From Trichomonas tenax (lineage: Eukaryota > Parabasalia > Trichomonadida > Trichomonadidae), in assembly GCA_023091735.1 (NCBI GenBank), contig JALKBU010000371.1:1-44487 (forward strand): a DNA stretch of 44,487 nt, read 5' to 3'. Position 1 is the stretch's first letter, and the number at the start of each line of letters is the position of its first letter. The position numbers and the translations under genes were made by a program. Below, piece by piece: positions 11,201 to 19,507 of the stretch. The notes under the pieces were generated by a model. It ran no database searches. It was not told where the DNA came from and saw nothing but the letters and a program-made list of their open reading frames with translations.

Positions 11201-11604
11201 ATAACTCTGAGAACACATTTAATGAAGATATTCCTCATACAAGACAACTGTACTATGATTGTCTTGAATGTGGAGAACACTGTCTTTTCACGCGAGATTA
11301 TGTTGCTTCATTTCGATGTGAATTTTGTAATGTGACTCATTCATGGAAACCTGTGTGCAACAGATTGTTACAGGATATTAGAAACTACTTGATTGAGTCA
11401 ATGCAAATGCGAAGGAGTGGAGATGAAATTCACTCAACTTTAAGATACTATTTAGGAATTTTCACCAATAGAAAAATTCTCACTGAAGAAGATGAAGATT
11501 ACGAAGAATTTCGTCAAGCAATGGAAAGAAACATTTCGAGAATCATTGACAGTCATGCTTATAATCATGTCAATATGGCAGAAATGATCATAATCAAGAA
11601 ATGA
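8299..11604 (+). CDS. POLA1: DNA polymerase alpha catalytic subunit
   Basis: The product is 1101 aa, a family B polymerase that extends RNA primers at replication initiation with primase. Motif A is DFNSLYPS (D589), motif B is KFLSNAIYGYLGY (from 665) and motif C is YGDTDS (716-721). KGLDMVRRDWCQLTK (787-801) and RGILP are alpha-type, not zeta, delta or epsilon. The N-terminal exonuclease-like region lacks the DxE motif, as expected for alpha. The C-terminus holds C988, C991 (plus C995) and C1007-x-x-C1010, which fits one zinc module; the second Cys cluster of animal/yeast POLA1 is not seen. It is shorter than human POLA1 (about 1460 aa), mainly in the N-terminus. The frame is unbroken and no intron is seen. 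Confidence 0.92.
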   Translation: MSEGNQSDKNESYLDSDSEDIPDSIIQSISATNQQLKSISPLRETIYSNIISSSLSYKKSPEMNDQEPDFMSEADGIVPLSFTKVIESVEKYDFNFGEEITLKNFPKINYNVSLIDQKTIEFFLIHIHEEENKLFLFGKNVCYGKGTTICIEILEPVYYLYFYPIFGRENMLLDEVRDLAIDLDGFIIHSEFKKMKYNFGLDLVENDAEWLEICLPAKCDVKSFPQNGKSYSLFCGLTYSLAENFEMQRNIKGPQFLRATNLVQSEPVTFCPMFSVTNIECISSVPNKIDSLPPPLNVCTIALGTYYDESSHSHHIYLISCRIFMNHDFVTYKENIIHTFITSPDADDKNPGIDRSVKSESVTICRNEKKLLTMFVRLIDKLDIDLLCSYTMLSTDVAILFDRMKNLNVQDWYRIGRVNRTSKITTKPNSQLCLSGRIPVDVRTGCQEFLKLPANDLLSVALQAFGIKRQQIDHLDIVKDLKDPSHAINYIEYHVRDTAIIVKLMEKIQLLELTFRLSQVSGCSWAKVLTSKMSYRCEAILLHTIKSKGFVLPDKKPKTKVPPKKNKFRGGTVLQPKKGFYDTCVVLLDFNSLYPSVICEYNLCFTTVDRRNPTYQGAVECPNRGILPGIMEDLTKMRNDIKEKITKTQSSFDIDRLSIKQQAIKFLSNAIYGYLGYSGSRFESNEIAALVTERGRAVLQDTVDTVESSGKYSVIYGDTDSVMVNTRTKNVDEAIKIAENISTKVTNKYKFLKLAMSGIFTKMLLVTKKKYAVTVYDSPDKSHREVKGLDMVRRDWCQLTKYLSSFILDQMMNNDDKRLTVKNCLDELSNAAKHLKGGTPSKEGQLKRVTKEMLIIYRQLNKRINEYSDKRQNPHVSIAMRMIARGDKVPQHATIPMIVACPDVRELCDKVKLPDEISDMSEIDSQWYLVNQILPPVIRLFAAYGCVRSSRIAQSLGLTVLESTKRNDNSENTFNEDIPHTRQLYYDCLECGEHCLFTRDYVASFRCEFCNVTHSWKPVCNRLLQDIRNYLIESMQMRRSGDEIHSTLRYYLGIFTNRKILTEEDEDYEEFRQAMERNISRIIDSHAYNHVNMAEMIIIKK

Positions 11605-12263
11605 TTTTGTTTTCATTTGAAAATACCCTACTTTTCCAATTTTTGGAATACAAAAAATACATCATTTTGTAAAAAAATGGTTTGAAGAGCATTTAGAAAA
11701 GATAAATAGTGCAGCATTATAGCCACATATCTTCTGAATATGCCACAGATGTGTGCATTATGAAACTCAAAAGTTGAGAAATGTGGATCGATATTAAAAT
11801 CAAAATGTCATTCATGGCATGGGTAAATGTATTGAAATGAATTCTGATTATTGGGGCCTTGTTATTTAATTTTAAACGGCAAAGTATATGGAGTTACTTA
11901 TGCTAACACTATCATCTTGGAATATTTAAACGTGTATCATATTATATTGATGGTCTATTAGATATGGATATATAGATGAAGATGCATATAATCATATCTG
12001 TTGAGATTCAGAGAATCAAATTAGATCACATCAAGTCAAATTAAAATAATATTCACACAAATGTAGTTGACAAGTGATAAACTATAAGGGAAACAATAAT
12101 AGATAATCAGATATCAACTTTTAGAAATTTGAAAATCTTAATAATCTATATTAAAAGCATTTGCCGATATGAATTAATATTATTTACAATTTGTTGTATG
12201 ATAAACATATAAATATAATATGTTACCATTGAAAATTTTTATGAAAAAAGAAAGGGTAATTAA
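11605..12263. other. Intergenic, AT-rich, nothing recognised
   Basis: This 660-bp stretch runs between the POLA1 stop and the large palindrome. All frames are closed by frequent stops. I see no tRNA, no TIR and no conserved motif beyond A/T tracts. Confidence 0.5.
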
Positions 12264-13046
12264 ATTTTTATACGCAAAGTCGGCGAAACTCGTTTTTTAA
12301 CTCACTGGATTAACTTTTTGCGAAGTTATTGAACTCCAATGTACAAAATCCTGTTGTGCATGATATATTAAAGAATTAGCTAACAAAGTCTATATTTCAT
12401 TAAAATATTAGATATATCTTTCATCAAAAACATTGATTTGCCATGATGTGCTTTACTCATTATAATATATTATATTATCATTGTATAGCATTTTATAACG
12501 TAAAATAGGTTATTGTCGATGATAAATAGTTAAATCGAATCACAAATATGCTTTTTTAGCTTTTTTTGAAAAAAAAAAAAAGTATTCCAAGCGTTCACAC
12601 ATAAGCTCTGTGTGTTATTATTCTCAATTTAATAAACTTTTCAAATTTAGCCGCACAAAAAAGAAACATCATTATTTTTGGGAGAATAACACACAGAGCT
12701 TATGTGTGAACACTTGGAATACTTTTTTCCAAAAAAAAATAAAAAAACATATTTGTGATTCGATTTAACTATTTAACTATTTATCATCGACAATAACCTA
12801 TTTTACGTTATAAAAATGCTATACAATGATAATATAATATATTATAATGAGTAAAGCACATCATGGCAAATCAATGTTTTTGATGAAAGATATATCTAAT
12901 ATTTTAATGAAATATAGACTTTGTTAGCTAATTCTTTAATATATCATGCACAACAGGATTTTGTACATTATAATTCAATAACTTCGCAAGAAGTTAATCC
13001 AGTGAGTTAAAAAACGAGTTTCGCCGACTTTGTGTATAAATTTTTG
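12264..13046. repeat. Large foldback palindrome with ~360-bp arms
   Basis: The left arm (12264-12625) and right arm (12682-13046) are near-identical inverted copies that differ by a few substitutions and small indels. They surround a 56-bp spacer. Outer ends read CAAAGTCGGCGAAACTCG on each side; inner ends read TAAGCTCTGTGTGTTATTA and its complement. There is no coding capacity. Such long arms with a tiny centre suggest a foldback/MITE-type transposon or a recombination-made inverted duplication. The right end abuts the family A element at 13050 directly, so one probably inserted next to or into the other. Confidence 0.85.
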
Positions 13047-13049
13047 CCT

Positions 13050-13775
13050 TGAATTTTTTTCTCGTTTACTCTTTTGAGTTTTGCGATTTTTAAGGAGTGA
13101 CCCCCTATAGATCAGATCTGATAAAACATTTACGTGCCTTTCTGTGGTTCTGTTTACAGTGGTATCAATAATATCTCTGCAAACAAAGACTAAGCCGCTC
13201 ATCCAATATGATTTTGCTTAAACAAGCACTATCTTGTATTGGAAGATGATGGAAGCTCTTCTCTTATCTTATCTATTGCAGGTATAACTGCATGTTAATA
13301 ATATAGATGTAGCCTATATTAAATCGCAGAATTTATAATTATATTAACAAAATCAATTATAATTAATACATTCATAAACAGTGTGATTATAGATTATTAT
13401 TTTAAGAATATGAGACTCTGTTTTTGTATTTTTAAAAAAGCAATACTTTAACTTATTTAGTATTTCCATTTATTTTAATAAGAAATTGGTGCTTTTCAGG
13501 GGTGCTGAGTATGTTTATAGCATTTGCTTGTCTACTTAACTTGAGGCTCTCCACGCCTCAATGAGATTTCAGCAAATTTTGACATGTAAAATAACGAAAG
13601 TGACCATTTTTAACAGATATTATTTGATATTTGTCATGTAAAGTCGAAAATTTGATATGTAATATTACCAATGAGCAAATTTTGTGTGAATTTGAGATAG
13701 CATAACGTTAGGTATGCTCGATGCATGAGCAAAGGAATGCAGTTTGACTCCTGCGCGTAGCGTATTTTTACATTC
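13050..13775. mobile_element. Family A TIR element copy 2 (rearranged, one TIR visible)
   Basis: The left end (CTCGTTTACTCTTTTGAGTT through GTGACCCCCTA) matches the TIR of the copy at 5548-6213, followed by the shared ACATTTACGTGC. From 13490 to 13770 it matches that copy's other half inverted (GCTTTTCAGGGGTGCTGAGTATG...GATGCATGAGC...GCGTAGCGTATTTTT). About 340 bp between them (13150-13490) is not shared. The far TIR is missing. The end holds GCAGTTTGACTCCTGC followed by TTTTT, resembling a tRNA T-arm/box B plus a Pol III terminator. It is a decayed or recombined copy. Confidence 0.65.
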
Positions 13776-13868
13776 CTCGATGTAGTTATTATAATATGTT
13801 TATCAATTTGCAAAGAATTATTATCATTTGCAACATGGTAGATGAAATATATTCAAAGAAATATGTAA

Positions 13869-13940
13869 GTCCCAGTAGTATATTGGTTAGAATAGATCCT
13901 TGACACGGATCAGAGGCCAGTTCGATTCTGGCCTGGGACA
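13869..13940 (+). tRNA. tRNA-Val (anticodon GAC)
   Basis: The acceptor stem GTCCCAG/CTGGGAC pairs over 7 bp. The D-loop has TTGGTTAG with GG intact. The anticodon stem GATCC/GGATC encloses loop TTGACAC, giving U33 and anticodon GAC, which reads GUC (Val). The T-arm GGCCA-GTTCGATTC-TGGCC is canonical and the discriminator is A. TTTTTT follows one base later as terminator. The gene body resembles Asp tRNAs, but the anticodon is GAC, not GUC. Most eukaryotes use A34 (inosine) for this box, so a G34 valine tRNA is unusual. Confidence 0.85.
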
Positions 13941-14516
13941 TTTTTTCTCTTTTTTATTTATGATTTTGGAATCATTCAACAATTAACATTTATTGTCAGG
14001 AACTATGATGTAGTGTTCGCAGTTGCTTTAGGAGAAATGTGTATTATAATTATTTTATTTTCATTGGAATCCATACCAAATCTTCAATTCTGGAATAACT
14101 ATCTTTGTTTAAGACCATATTTGAAAATTAAATTGCATTTACCAACGCTTTATCTTCTTTTGCACATATCTACAATGTTAAAATATAGTTGCATCAAAAT
14201 TCTATTTGAATTTAGTCAAAATTACAAAAATGGTATTTCATTTGAATAAATTATGCTCTAATTTCATAGTGCATTTTAGCCCGTACGTTTTACATCAAAT
14301 AATAAATATTTATGATAATGAATCTAAATTCTTATATGAAAGTAGCTTTATATTCAATGATTGCATTAAAACTATAAGAAACATTAAGTGCAGATGTTGT
14401 GTTAATAGTTAAATCTTCAGAATCAATGAAATAATACAATAGTTCTTGAGATGAAAAAAAATTAGAAAATTGGATGATTTTGAAGTTCCAAACTCTATAT
14501 TATACCTTAATGTGAA

Positions 14517-14588
14517 GTCCCAATAGTATATTTGTTAGAATGGATCCTTGACGCTGATCACAGGCCAGTTCGATTCTGGCCTGGGATA
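14517..14588 (+). pseudogene. Decayed duplicate of tRNA-Val(GAC)
   Basis: This is a second copy 648 bp downstream of the intact gene, with the same TTTTTT tail and partly similar 3' flank (TTTTTGATTTT...TCATTCA), so the flank was duplicated too. Changes: a G of the D-loop GG pair is lost (TTTGTTAG), the first acceptor pair is G-T and the seventh is mismatched, and the last anticodon-stem pair is C-T. The T-arm is intact. These changes disrupt tertiary and helical contacts, so I call it a tRNA pseudogene, possibly still transcribed. Confidence 0.75.
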
Positions 14589-15132
14589 TTTTTTCTCATT
14601 ATTTTCATCCTTCTATTTTTGATTTTATAAACTCTAATCATTCACATTGCACACTAATAAAGCATGATCTAAATGCATTGAATTTGCATGGATATAAAGT
14701 TATATCAGAGTTTTATGATAATCATTGAGATTTATATGACCATTTTTAAATTAGATTTCCAAATGTCAAAAATATGACTAAGGCAATGTCTGTATTATAG
14801 ATTGACATGTTTGGTGCTTTACGAAATGGACATTTTTATTCGTTTTCTCTGGAATATTATATCCTTTGTATTTTGCTATCTAATAGTTTAAATGATGATT
14901 TATTGATATAAACATATAGAGCAATTAATATATAATTCATAATAAGAAGAAAAAATATAGAGTTGCTGTTTGTAATATTGTCTTTTTTGTGATGATTTTT
15001 AATGATATTGTTTGGAATGTGCTCAAGGTTAATATTTTGGTCCAAAAATAACAAAATATTGATCTCTGTGTTGTTTAGGATATTAATTTCGAGTCTGTTT
15101 CTTCACCACGATAAAGATTTCGCAAAAAATAA
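14589..15132. other. Intergenic, AT-rich, nothing recognised
   Basis: About 540 bp separate the tRNA relic from the next gene. Open stretches are short and of random composition. The last 40 bases contain TTCTTCACCACG upstream of ATG 15133, which is only a weak match to the initiator. Confidence 0.45.
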
Positions 15133-16437
15133 ATGGAATACCAAAATCCGAATCTCACTCCAGAACAGAACAGAATCTCTTTCGAAAAGCGTTTGGATAT
15201 GGAGAAGGCTCAGGTTATCTACGACAAGAACAGAAATTATCTTCATTTCGAGCATACTCGCGATTCTCAATTTATTACGATGAAAATCCCTCCACTTGTT
15301 TCAGAAATCGTTTCCATTCTCAGTGGAGGTACGAAATTCAGTATTGGATGCGAGCAATTGGGAAGAATTAATATTGGCCAAAAGCAATTTAGCTATTCCG
15401 CCAATTATTCCATCGGAGGACGCTACGGAGACACAAAGATCAGGATTAATGAACCTATTTCTGATATAGATGAAAAAGATCTTTTCGATGCGATTTATGA
15501 CTTAATTGATCCACATAGAAAGCTTCGTGCATACAAATATCTCTGTATGGCCCTCACTACACCACGTGGACCTGACAATTACATCTCTCCTGTCGATATT
15601 CCTGAATTTCGCACTGATTTATGTCAATCTCTTCTTCTTTACAAAGAGGACATTCCAAAGATCAACAAATTCACGGAGCAGACACTGAGGATCGATCTTC
15701 CACAAGCTATTTATTTAATTGAATGTTTGGCAACAAATCAATCGAAACTCGAAAAAGCCATCACTAACAAGGATTTCCTCACAAACAAAAAGATCTACAC
15801 ACTCATGCTGTACGCTGAGCTCCCTGTCTTGTTCTATTTCAACGGAAAACAAGCTGAATTATCTTTTGCTGAATATTGCAAGATTCCTGCCAAAACAATC
15901 CGCGATCAGGTCTTATTCGCTATGAACATGTTCAAGAACTGCAAGAAATTCATTTGCACATTCCACGAAGTTCTCAACTACAACTTTAAACAAGCTCACA
16001 CAATCGATGCCGAAAACGACACTGATATCGCTATGTGCAAGGAAATGGATCAGCCACTGTATCCATCAAAGAACAGAGCCTTCCAAATCTTCGGTCTGCA
16101 GTCAGAGCCAGGCACTGGTCAACGCAAGAAGTACGAAGAAACTCTTAGAGAAGCATGGAAGAAGATTTGTATCTACACATGTCCAATTTGCGAGAAACTC
16201 AGCACATCAAGAAATCCATGTCCACCAGGAATGCACGTTGGACAGCAGCTGCAGTTCGAAGATGGCGAGTGGGAGCATGATGCTGTCATTGCAGGCTTCA
16301 AGACGAAGCAGAGGAAATATGATTGCTGTGGTGTTGTCAATGTTGCTTTCGACAAAGGCTGCAGCGAAGAAACACATCACGCATTCCCTGCAAATGATGT
16401 GTACTTCGTATCTGGATTGTACTTCCAATATGTTTAA
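15133..16437 (+). CDS. Conserved-looking protein with C-terminal Cys/His-rich module, function unknown
   Basis: The product is 434 aa. I do not recognise the family. The N-terminal two thirds look globular (mixed alpha/beta, no membrane span). The C-terminus has CPICEKLSTSRNPCPPGMHVG (about 350-370) and KYDCCGVVNVAFDKGCSEETHH (about 397-419). That is six or seven Cys plus three His, enough for one or two zinc sites of no standard class. GC content and codon choice (many C-ending codons) are higher than in neighbours, suggesting high expression. The stop is TAAA. It converges on the 17528-16500 gene with only about 60 bp, including a TA repeat, between them. Confidence 0.7.
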   Translation: MEYQNPNLTPEQNRISFEKRLDMEKAQVIYDKNRNYLHFEHTRDSQFITMKIPPLVSEIVSILSGGTKFSIGCEQLGRINIGQKQFSYSANYSIGGRYGDTKIRINEPISDIDEKDLFDAIYDLIDPHRKLRAYKYLCMALTTPRGPDNYISPVDIPEFRTDLCQSLLLYKEDIPKINKFTEQTLRIDLPQAIYLIECLATNQSKLEKAITNKDFLTNKKIYTLMLYAELPVLFYFNGKQAELSFAEYCKIPAKTIRDQVLFAMNMFKNCKKFICTFHEVLNYNFKQAHTIDAENDTDIAMCKEMDQPLYPSKNRAFQIFGLQSEPGTGQRKKYEETLREAWKKICIYTCPICEKLSTSRNPCPPGMHVGQQLQFEDGEWEHDAVIAGFKTKQRKYDCCGVVNVAFDKGCSEETHHAFPANDVYFVSGLYFQYV

Positions 16438-16499
16438 ATAATAAAATATATATATATATCAAAGTATTTAACATTTTATAAACAAAAAAAATCTATATA

Positions 16500-17528
16500 T
16501 TAAGGCCAAACCATACCAGTCATGCATGTATGATAATAATTTTCGCATGGTCCACATCTCCATTGAGAGTGGTGAATGATAACAGGCCTCAATGTTGTAT
16601 TATAATAAACCTGAGTATCTAAATCTTGGCCGAAAATTAAATCTATATTTGGGCAAATCAAACCTGTGAATTTAGGAACCACGAAAACATTCAGTCCGTA
16701 TTTGATGTGCAATTTGTAATATATAATATAAGTAAAGAAGGACTGATCGAGAATTTCGTGGCTACGGGGATGTGTATCATAAAGCATTGTCACAACATCG
16801 ACGAATCTGAGACATTCGAATGAATATCCGAAAATAATTGTTCCTGTGATCAAATCTTCATTGTCGAATTCATTGTTGTTTCCATTGAGGATATGAAGCT
16901 GTGCTGCTGTTTCTCCATCACTGGCAATGTGCCAATTCTCATATAAAACGTTTGCTTGCTTCTTACTCGGCACCATCACGAATGGATCAGCAACAGCAAG
17001 AGAATCAGAAACATTGACAACGAAGATGTTGTTTATGATCGATCCGTAGAAATTAATGAACTCTCCAATGCACTGTTGCTTGACTTTATAGAGATCAAAG
17101 CGATTATATTTTCCTTCTGGTGTTTTCCGGATTGGATCACCGATATTGATGAACATAATACCGCAATCTGTGAAATGGAGTTCTTCGTTATACCTTTTGA
17201 AGACTTCGTAGCCTTTATTGTCTGTAAAAATAACGAATTTCGCAATGCATCCGTGATCACGAAGATTGTGAAGGAAAATAATTGTTCTATTGTGTATTTG
17301 TCCGAACGACATAAAGAACATGACGTCATTGTACTGAGAATATGTGTAATTATATTTAGTTTTAGGTGTATTTGGGCAAAATCTGCAATTCGTGTATCGT
17401 TCTGTGTTAAGTATGAAAGAATCAATGTCTTCATACATTTTATATAAGTTGTGATGGTAATGGGACTTCGTAAGAAGAGGATAAAATTCAATATTCACGA
17501 ATATGTCGATAGAAAAGATGTAAAGCAT
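16500..17528 (-). CDS. Type II membrane protein, putative Golgi glycosyltransferase-like
   Basis: The product is 342 aa. It begins with a short hydrophobic segment (residues 1-18, MLYIFSIDIFVNIEF...) that can act as signal anchor. The rest is luminal in character with several Cys (CRFCP near 50, C-terminal CGPCENYYHTC). Segments such as RTIIFLHNLRDHGCIAKFVIFTDN and FVVNVSDSLAVADPF have the alternating strand/helix look of a GT-A fold, with SDS where a DxD-type motif could be. This is inference; no signature proves a glycosyltransferase. Trichomonads have sizable families of such single-span proteins. An ATG near residue 31 is an alternative start that would remove the anchor. Confidence 0.45.
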   Translation of the reverse strand: MLYIFSIDIFVNIEFYPLLTKSHYHHNLYKMYEDIDSFILNTERYTNCRFCPNTPKTKYNYTYSQYNDVMFFMSFGQIHNRTIIFLHNLRDHGCIAKFVIFTDNKGYEVFKRYNEELHFTDCGIMFINIGDPIRKTPEGKYNRFDLYKVKQQCIGEFINFYGSIINNIFVVNVSDSLAVADPFVMVPSKKQANVLYENWHIASDGETAAQLHILNGNNNEFDNEDLITGTIIFGYSFECLRFVDVVTMLYDTHPRSHEILDQSFFTYIIYYKLHIKYGLNVFVVPKFTGLICPNIDLIFGQDLDTQVYYNTTLRPVIIHHSQWRCGPCENYYHTCMTGMVWP

Positions 17529-17734
17529 GAAACTGAATAGAAGAGCATATAGAGGAACAAGCTTTTGAGTGATTTTATCGCGTTGTCGGACTTTTTTTGT
17601 TGGTTTCAGATTTAGATCTTAACAAATGAACATAAAAATCTAAACATGAATTAGAATTAGCATCGTTGTGTTATACTGCAATATAATATAAGTTTAAAAT
17701 ACCAAAATAAAATTTTGGCTCATATATTATGAAA

Positions 17735-17870
17735 TGTGTCATGTAAATCAGTATTTGACATGTATATGTCAAAATTGTTTTGTCATGTAAATCATTGAAT
17801 TTATAATTTTGCCTTGTAAAGTAAAAGTTTTTGACTTTTGACATATGTTTGTTATGTAAAATTTTGGCGG
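17735..17870. promoter_or_regulatory. Cluster of TGACATGTAAA-like motifs in a divergent promoter
   Basis: Within 140 bp: GTCATGTAAA at 17738 and 17782, TTGACATGTA at 17755, CTTGTAAAGT near 17812 and TTATGTAAAA near 17850. They sit just upstream of the HMG-box gene and behind the divergent gene at 17528. The same motif occurs near 1235, 25939, 30659, 36148 and inside the TIR repeats. It is a candidate regulator site; a skewed A/T composition alone would not give the constant GTCATGTAAA core. Confidence 0.4.
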
Positions 17871-17888
17871 TAAAAAAATTTAGAATAA

Positions 17889-18404
17889 ATGGACGATCTT
17901 ACTCCAATCAGTATTCAAGGTATGTCCACATACGGAGATTTGAACATCGAAAATCAAACGATGCCGGCAATTAATGCGCAGGCTGATAGTAAAAAAATCA
18001 AGAGACCGATGAACGCATTTTTATTATTCTGCAAAGACAAAAGGCAATCAACGCGCGGTGAGAACCCTGATATGAAGAACGTTGATGTATCACAAGTTTT
18101 AGCAGAACAATGGAAGAATCTTGATGATGCGCAAAAATTACATTATCGCGCTTTGGCAGCTGAGCAACAGAAGGCCTTCAAAGAGGAAAATCCGGACTAT
18201 AAGTATGAGAAAGCCAAAGCGAAACATTTAATGAACAAACAAAAACTAAGACCTGAGTTTAGACACATAACAAGTGTTCCAGATGTTAAAACTCTTCTTT
18301 CTATGTCTGTTGAAGATGCCAAAGCCTATCTTCTCTTCCTTTCTACACAAACTGTTCCACAAAATCCAATCAATGACCAACTTATCATGAATTCCTATCC
18401 ATAA
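17889..18404 (+). CDS. HMG-box protein (MATA/SOX-like box)
   Basis: The product is 171 aa. One HMG box spans residues 35-107: KKIKRPMNAFLLFCKDKR, then a helix with VSQVLAEQWKNL, then KLHYRALAAEQQKAFKEENPDYKY. The RPMNAF opening and W75 core are those of single-box HMG proteins that bend DNA, either sequence-specific regulators or chromatin proteins. N- and C-terminal flanks are short and show no second box. It acts in the nucleus. The promoter carries a dense set of TGACATGTAAA-like motifs; the stop is TAAA. Confidence 0.88.
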   Translation: MDDLTPISIQGMSTYGDLNIENQTMPAINAQADSKKIKRPMNAFLLFCKDKRQSTRGENPDMKNVDVSQVLAEQWKNLDDAQKLHYRALAAEQQKAFKEENPDYKYEKAKAKHLMNKQKLRPEFRHITSVPDVKTLLSMSVEDAKAYLLFLSTQTVPQNPINDQLIMNSYP

Positions 18405-18666
18405 ATCCACGAGCACAAAATCCCAAACTTGGTATTATATCAAATTTATTAATTTCCATATTAGTTTAATTTATTCAATGGCTTCATCAACACTGTGCTT
18501 GCTTCATCAATTTCTATCACAATATCCTTTTGTTTTTAGCGATATCTTTTTTATAAAATATTTAATGTTCTTTTTTCTCAAAAATCTATTAATATCTATA
18601 CATGAATTGCTAAGAGGAAATAAAAAAATAATAAAAGTGCCAATAAAAGAAAAAAGTGTCAATTAA

Positions 18667-19209
18667 ATGTTCGAAAGCGTTTCAGAGATTCCGATTCCAG
18701 ACAATCTTTCTGAAGTAGAAAAGGCCGAATTCAACGCCTACAAGATGGCGCTCACGGAATTGGAGAAGGAATGGATGCAGCTCCAAGAAGGAGAAAATCC
18801 AGACCAACAAACGTGTATGACGTTGATTAACGAGATCAAAGAGAAGAGAATCGCGCAGGCTGAGGAGCGCTTGAAACTCAGGAAAGAAATTATCGAAAAA
18901 CAAGCAGAAAGAGAGCGCGAAAAAATCAAACAAGAACAGGAAGAATACAAGAAGCTTCTTTTCGAACGCATCGTTCGCTCTTATTACCAGGCATACAACA
19001 CAGCGACAAATCAGCTCAAAGAGCTCATGGGAAAGGATTATGGTCCATATATTGCTCAGAACGGAATTACCTTCCCTAACATTCCAAGCGAAGTTCAAAT
19101 GCGCACACGCATGCAGTCACCTGAAGAAGCAAAGATTCGTTTGACACCAATCGAAAATGAGCACGATATGCGCCTCATTCAACAAATCATTCAGAACGCC
19201 GACCAGTGA
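18667..19209 (+). CDS. Coiled-coil protein, possibly Sds3-like
   Basis: The product is 180 aa. Residues 12-110 are almost entirely a charged coiled coil (Glu/Lys/Arg/Gln-rich, e.g. KQAEREREKIKQEQEEYKKL), followed by a short less charged tail with Pro and Met. The length and a central coiled coil flanked by short conserved-looking ends resemble Sds3/BRMS1-type subunits of Sin3 deacetylase complexes, but I see no decisive motif. TCAATTAA directly before the ATG is a weak initiator match. Confidence 0.55.
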   Translation: MFESVSEIPIPDNLSEVEKAEFNAYKMALTELEKEWMQLQEGENPDQQTCMTLINEIKEKRIAQAEERLKLRKEIIEKQAEREREKIKQEQEEYKKLLFERIVRSYYQAYNTATNQLKELMGKDYGPYIAQNGITFPNIPSEVQMRTRMQSPEEAKIRLTPIENEHDMRLIQQIIQNADQ

Positions 19210-19507
19210 ATATAAATGTTACTATAGATGTTTATTTAAAGATAAAAAATCTTGTAAATTTTATTGAAATCTCAAATTGAATTCAAACTATGTCATTATT
19301 TTAACATCCGACTTATCTATATTATATTCCTTTGATTATATTTTGATGCAATTAAAAATTTATAAAAATTAATGAAATCTAAAGATAGACTAAAAATATT
19401 TGAAAATTTTCATATATTGAAATATCCTATTAGACGTCTTTAGTTGTTTTCGAAAAATATAAAAATTAAAAAATATCTATTAAATACAGAATAAAAACAA
19501 CAAAACT

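Noticed and set aside
8299..11604. DNA polymerase zeta (REV3) or a Maverick polymerase B
   Set aside because: DFNSLYPS, KGLDxVRRDW and the C-terminal zinc module are of the alpha type, and the gene has no protein-primed polymerase features or capsid/integrase neighbours.
13869..13940. tRNA-Asp
   Set aside because: The body resembles Asp, but the loop is TTGACAC, giving anticodon GAC (Val), not GTC.
14013..14412. Two overlapping short open frames between the tRNA copies
   Set aside because: Residue composition is that of random A/T-rich DNA; no initiator and no motif.
18478..18666. 62-codon frame before the coiled-coil gene
   Set aside because: Low-complexity Phe/Leu/Ile text with the stop touching the next start; most likely 5' flank.
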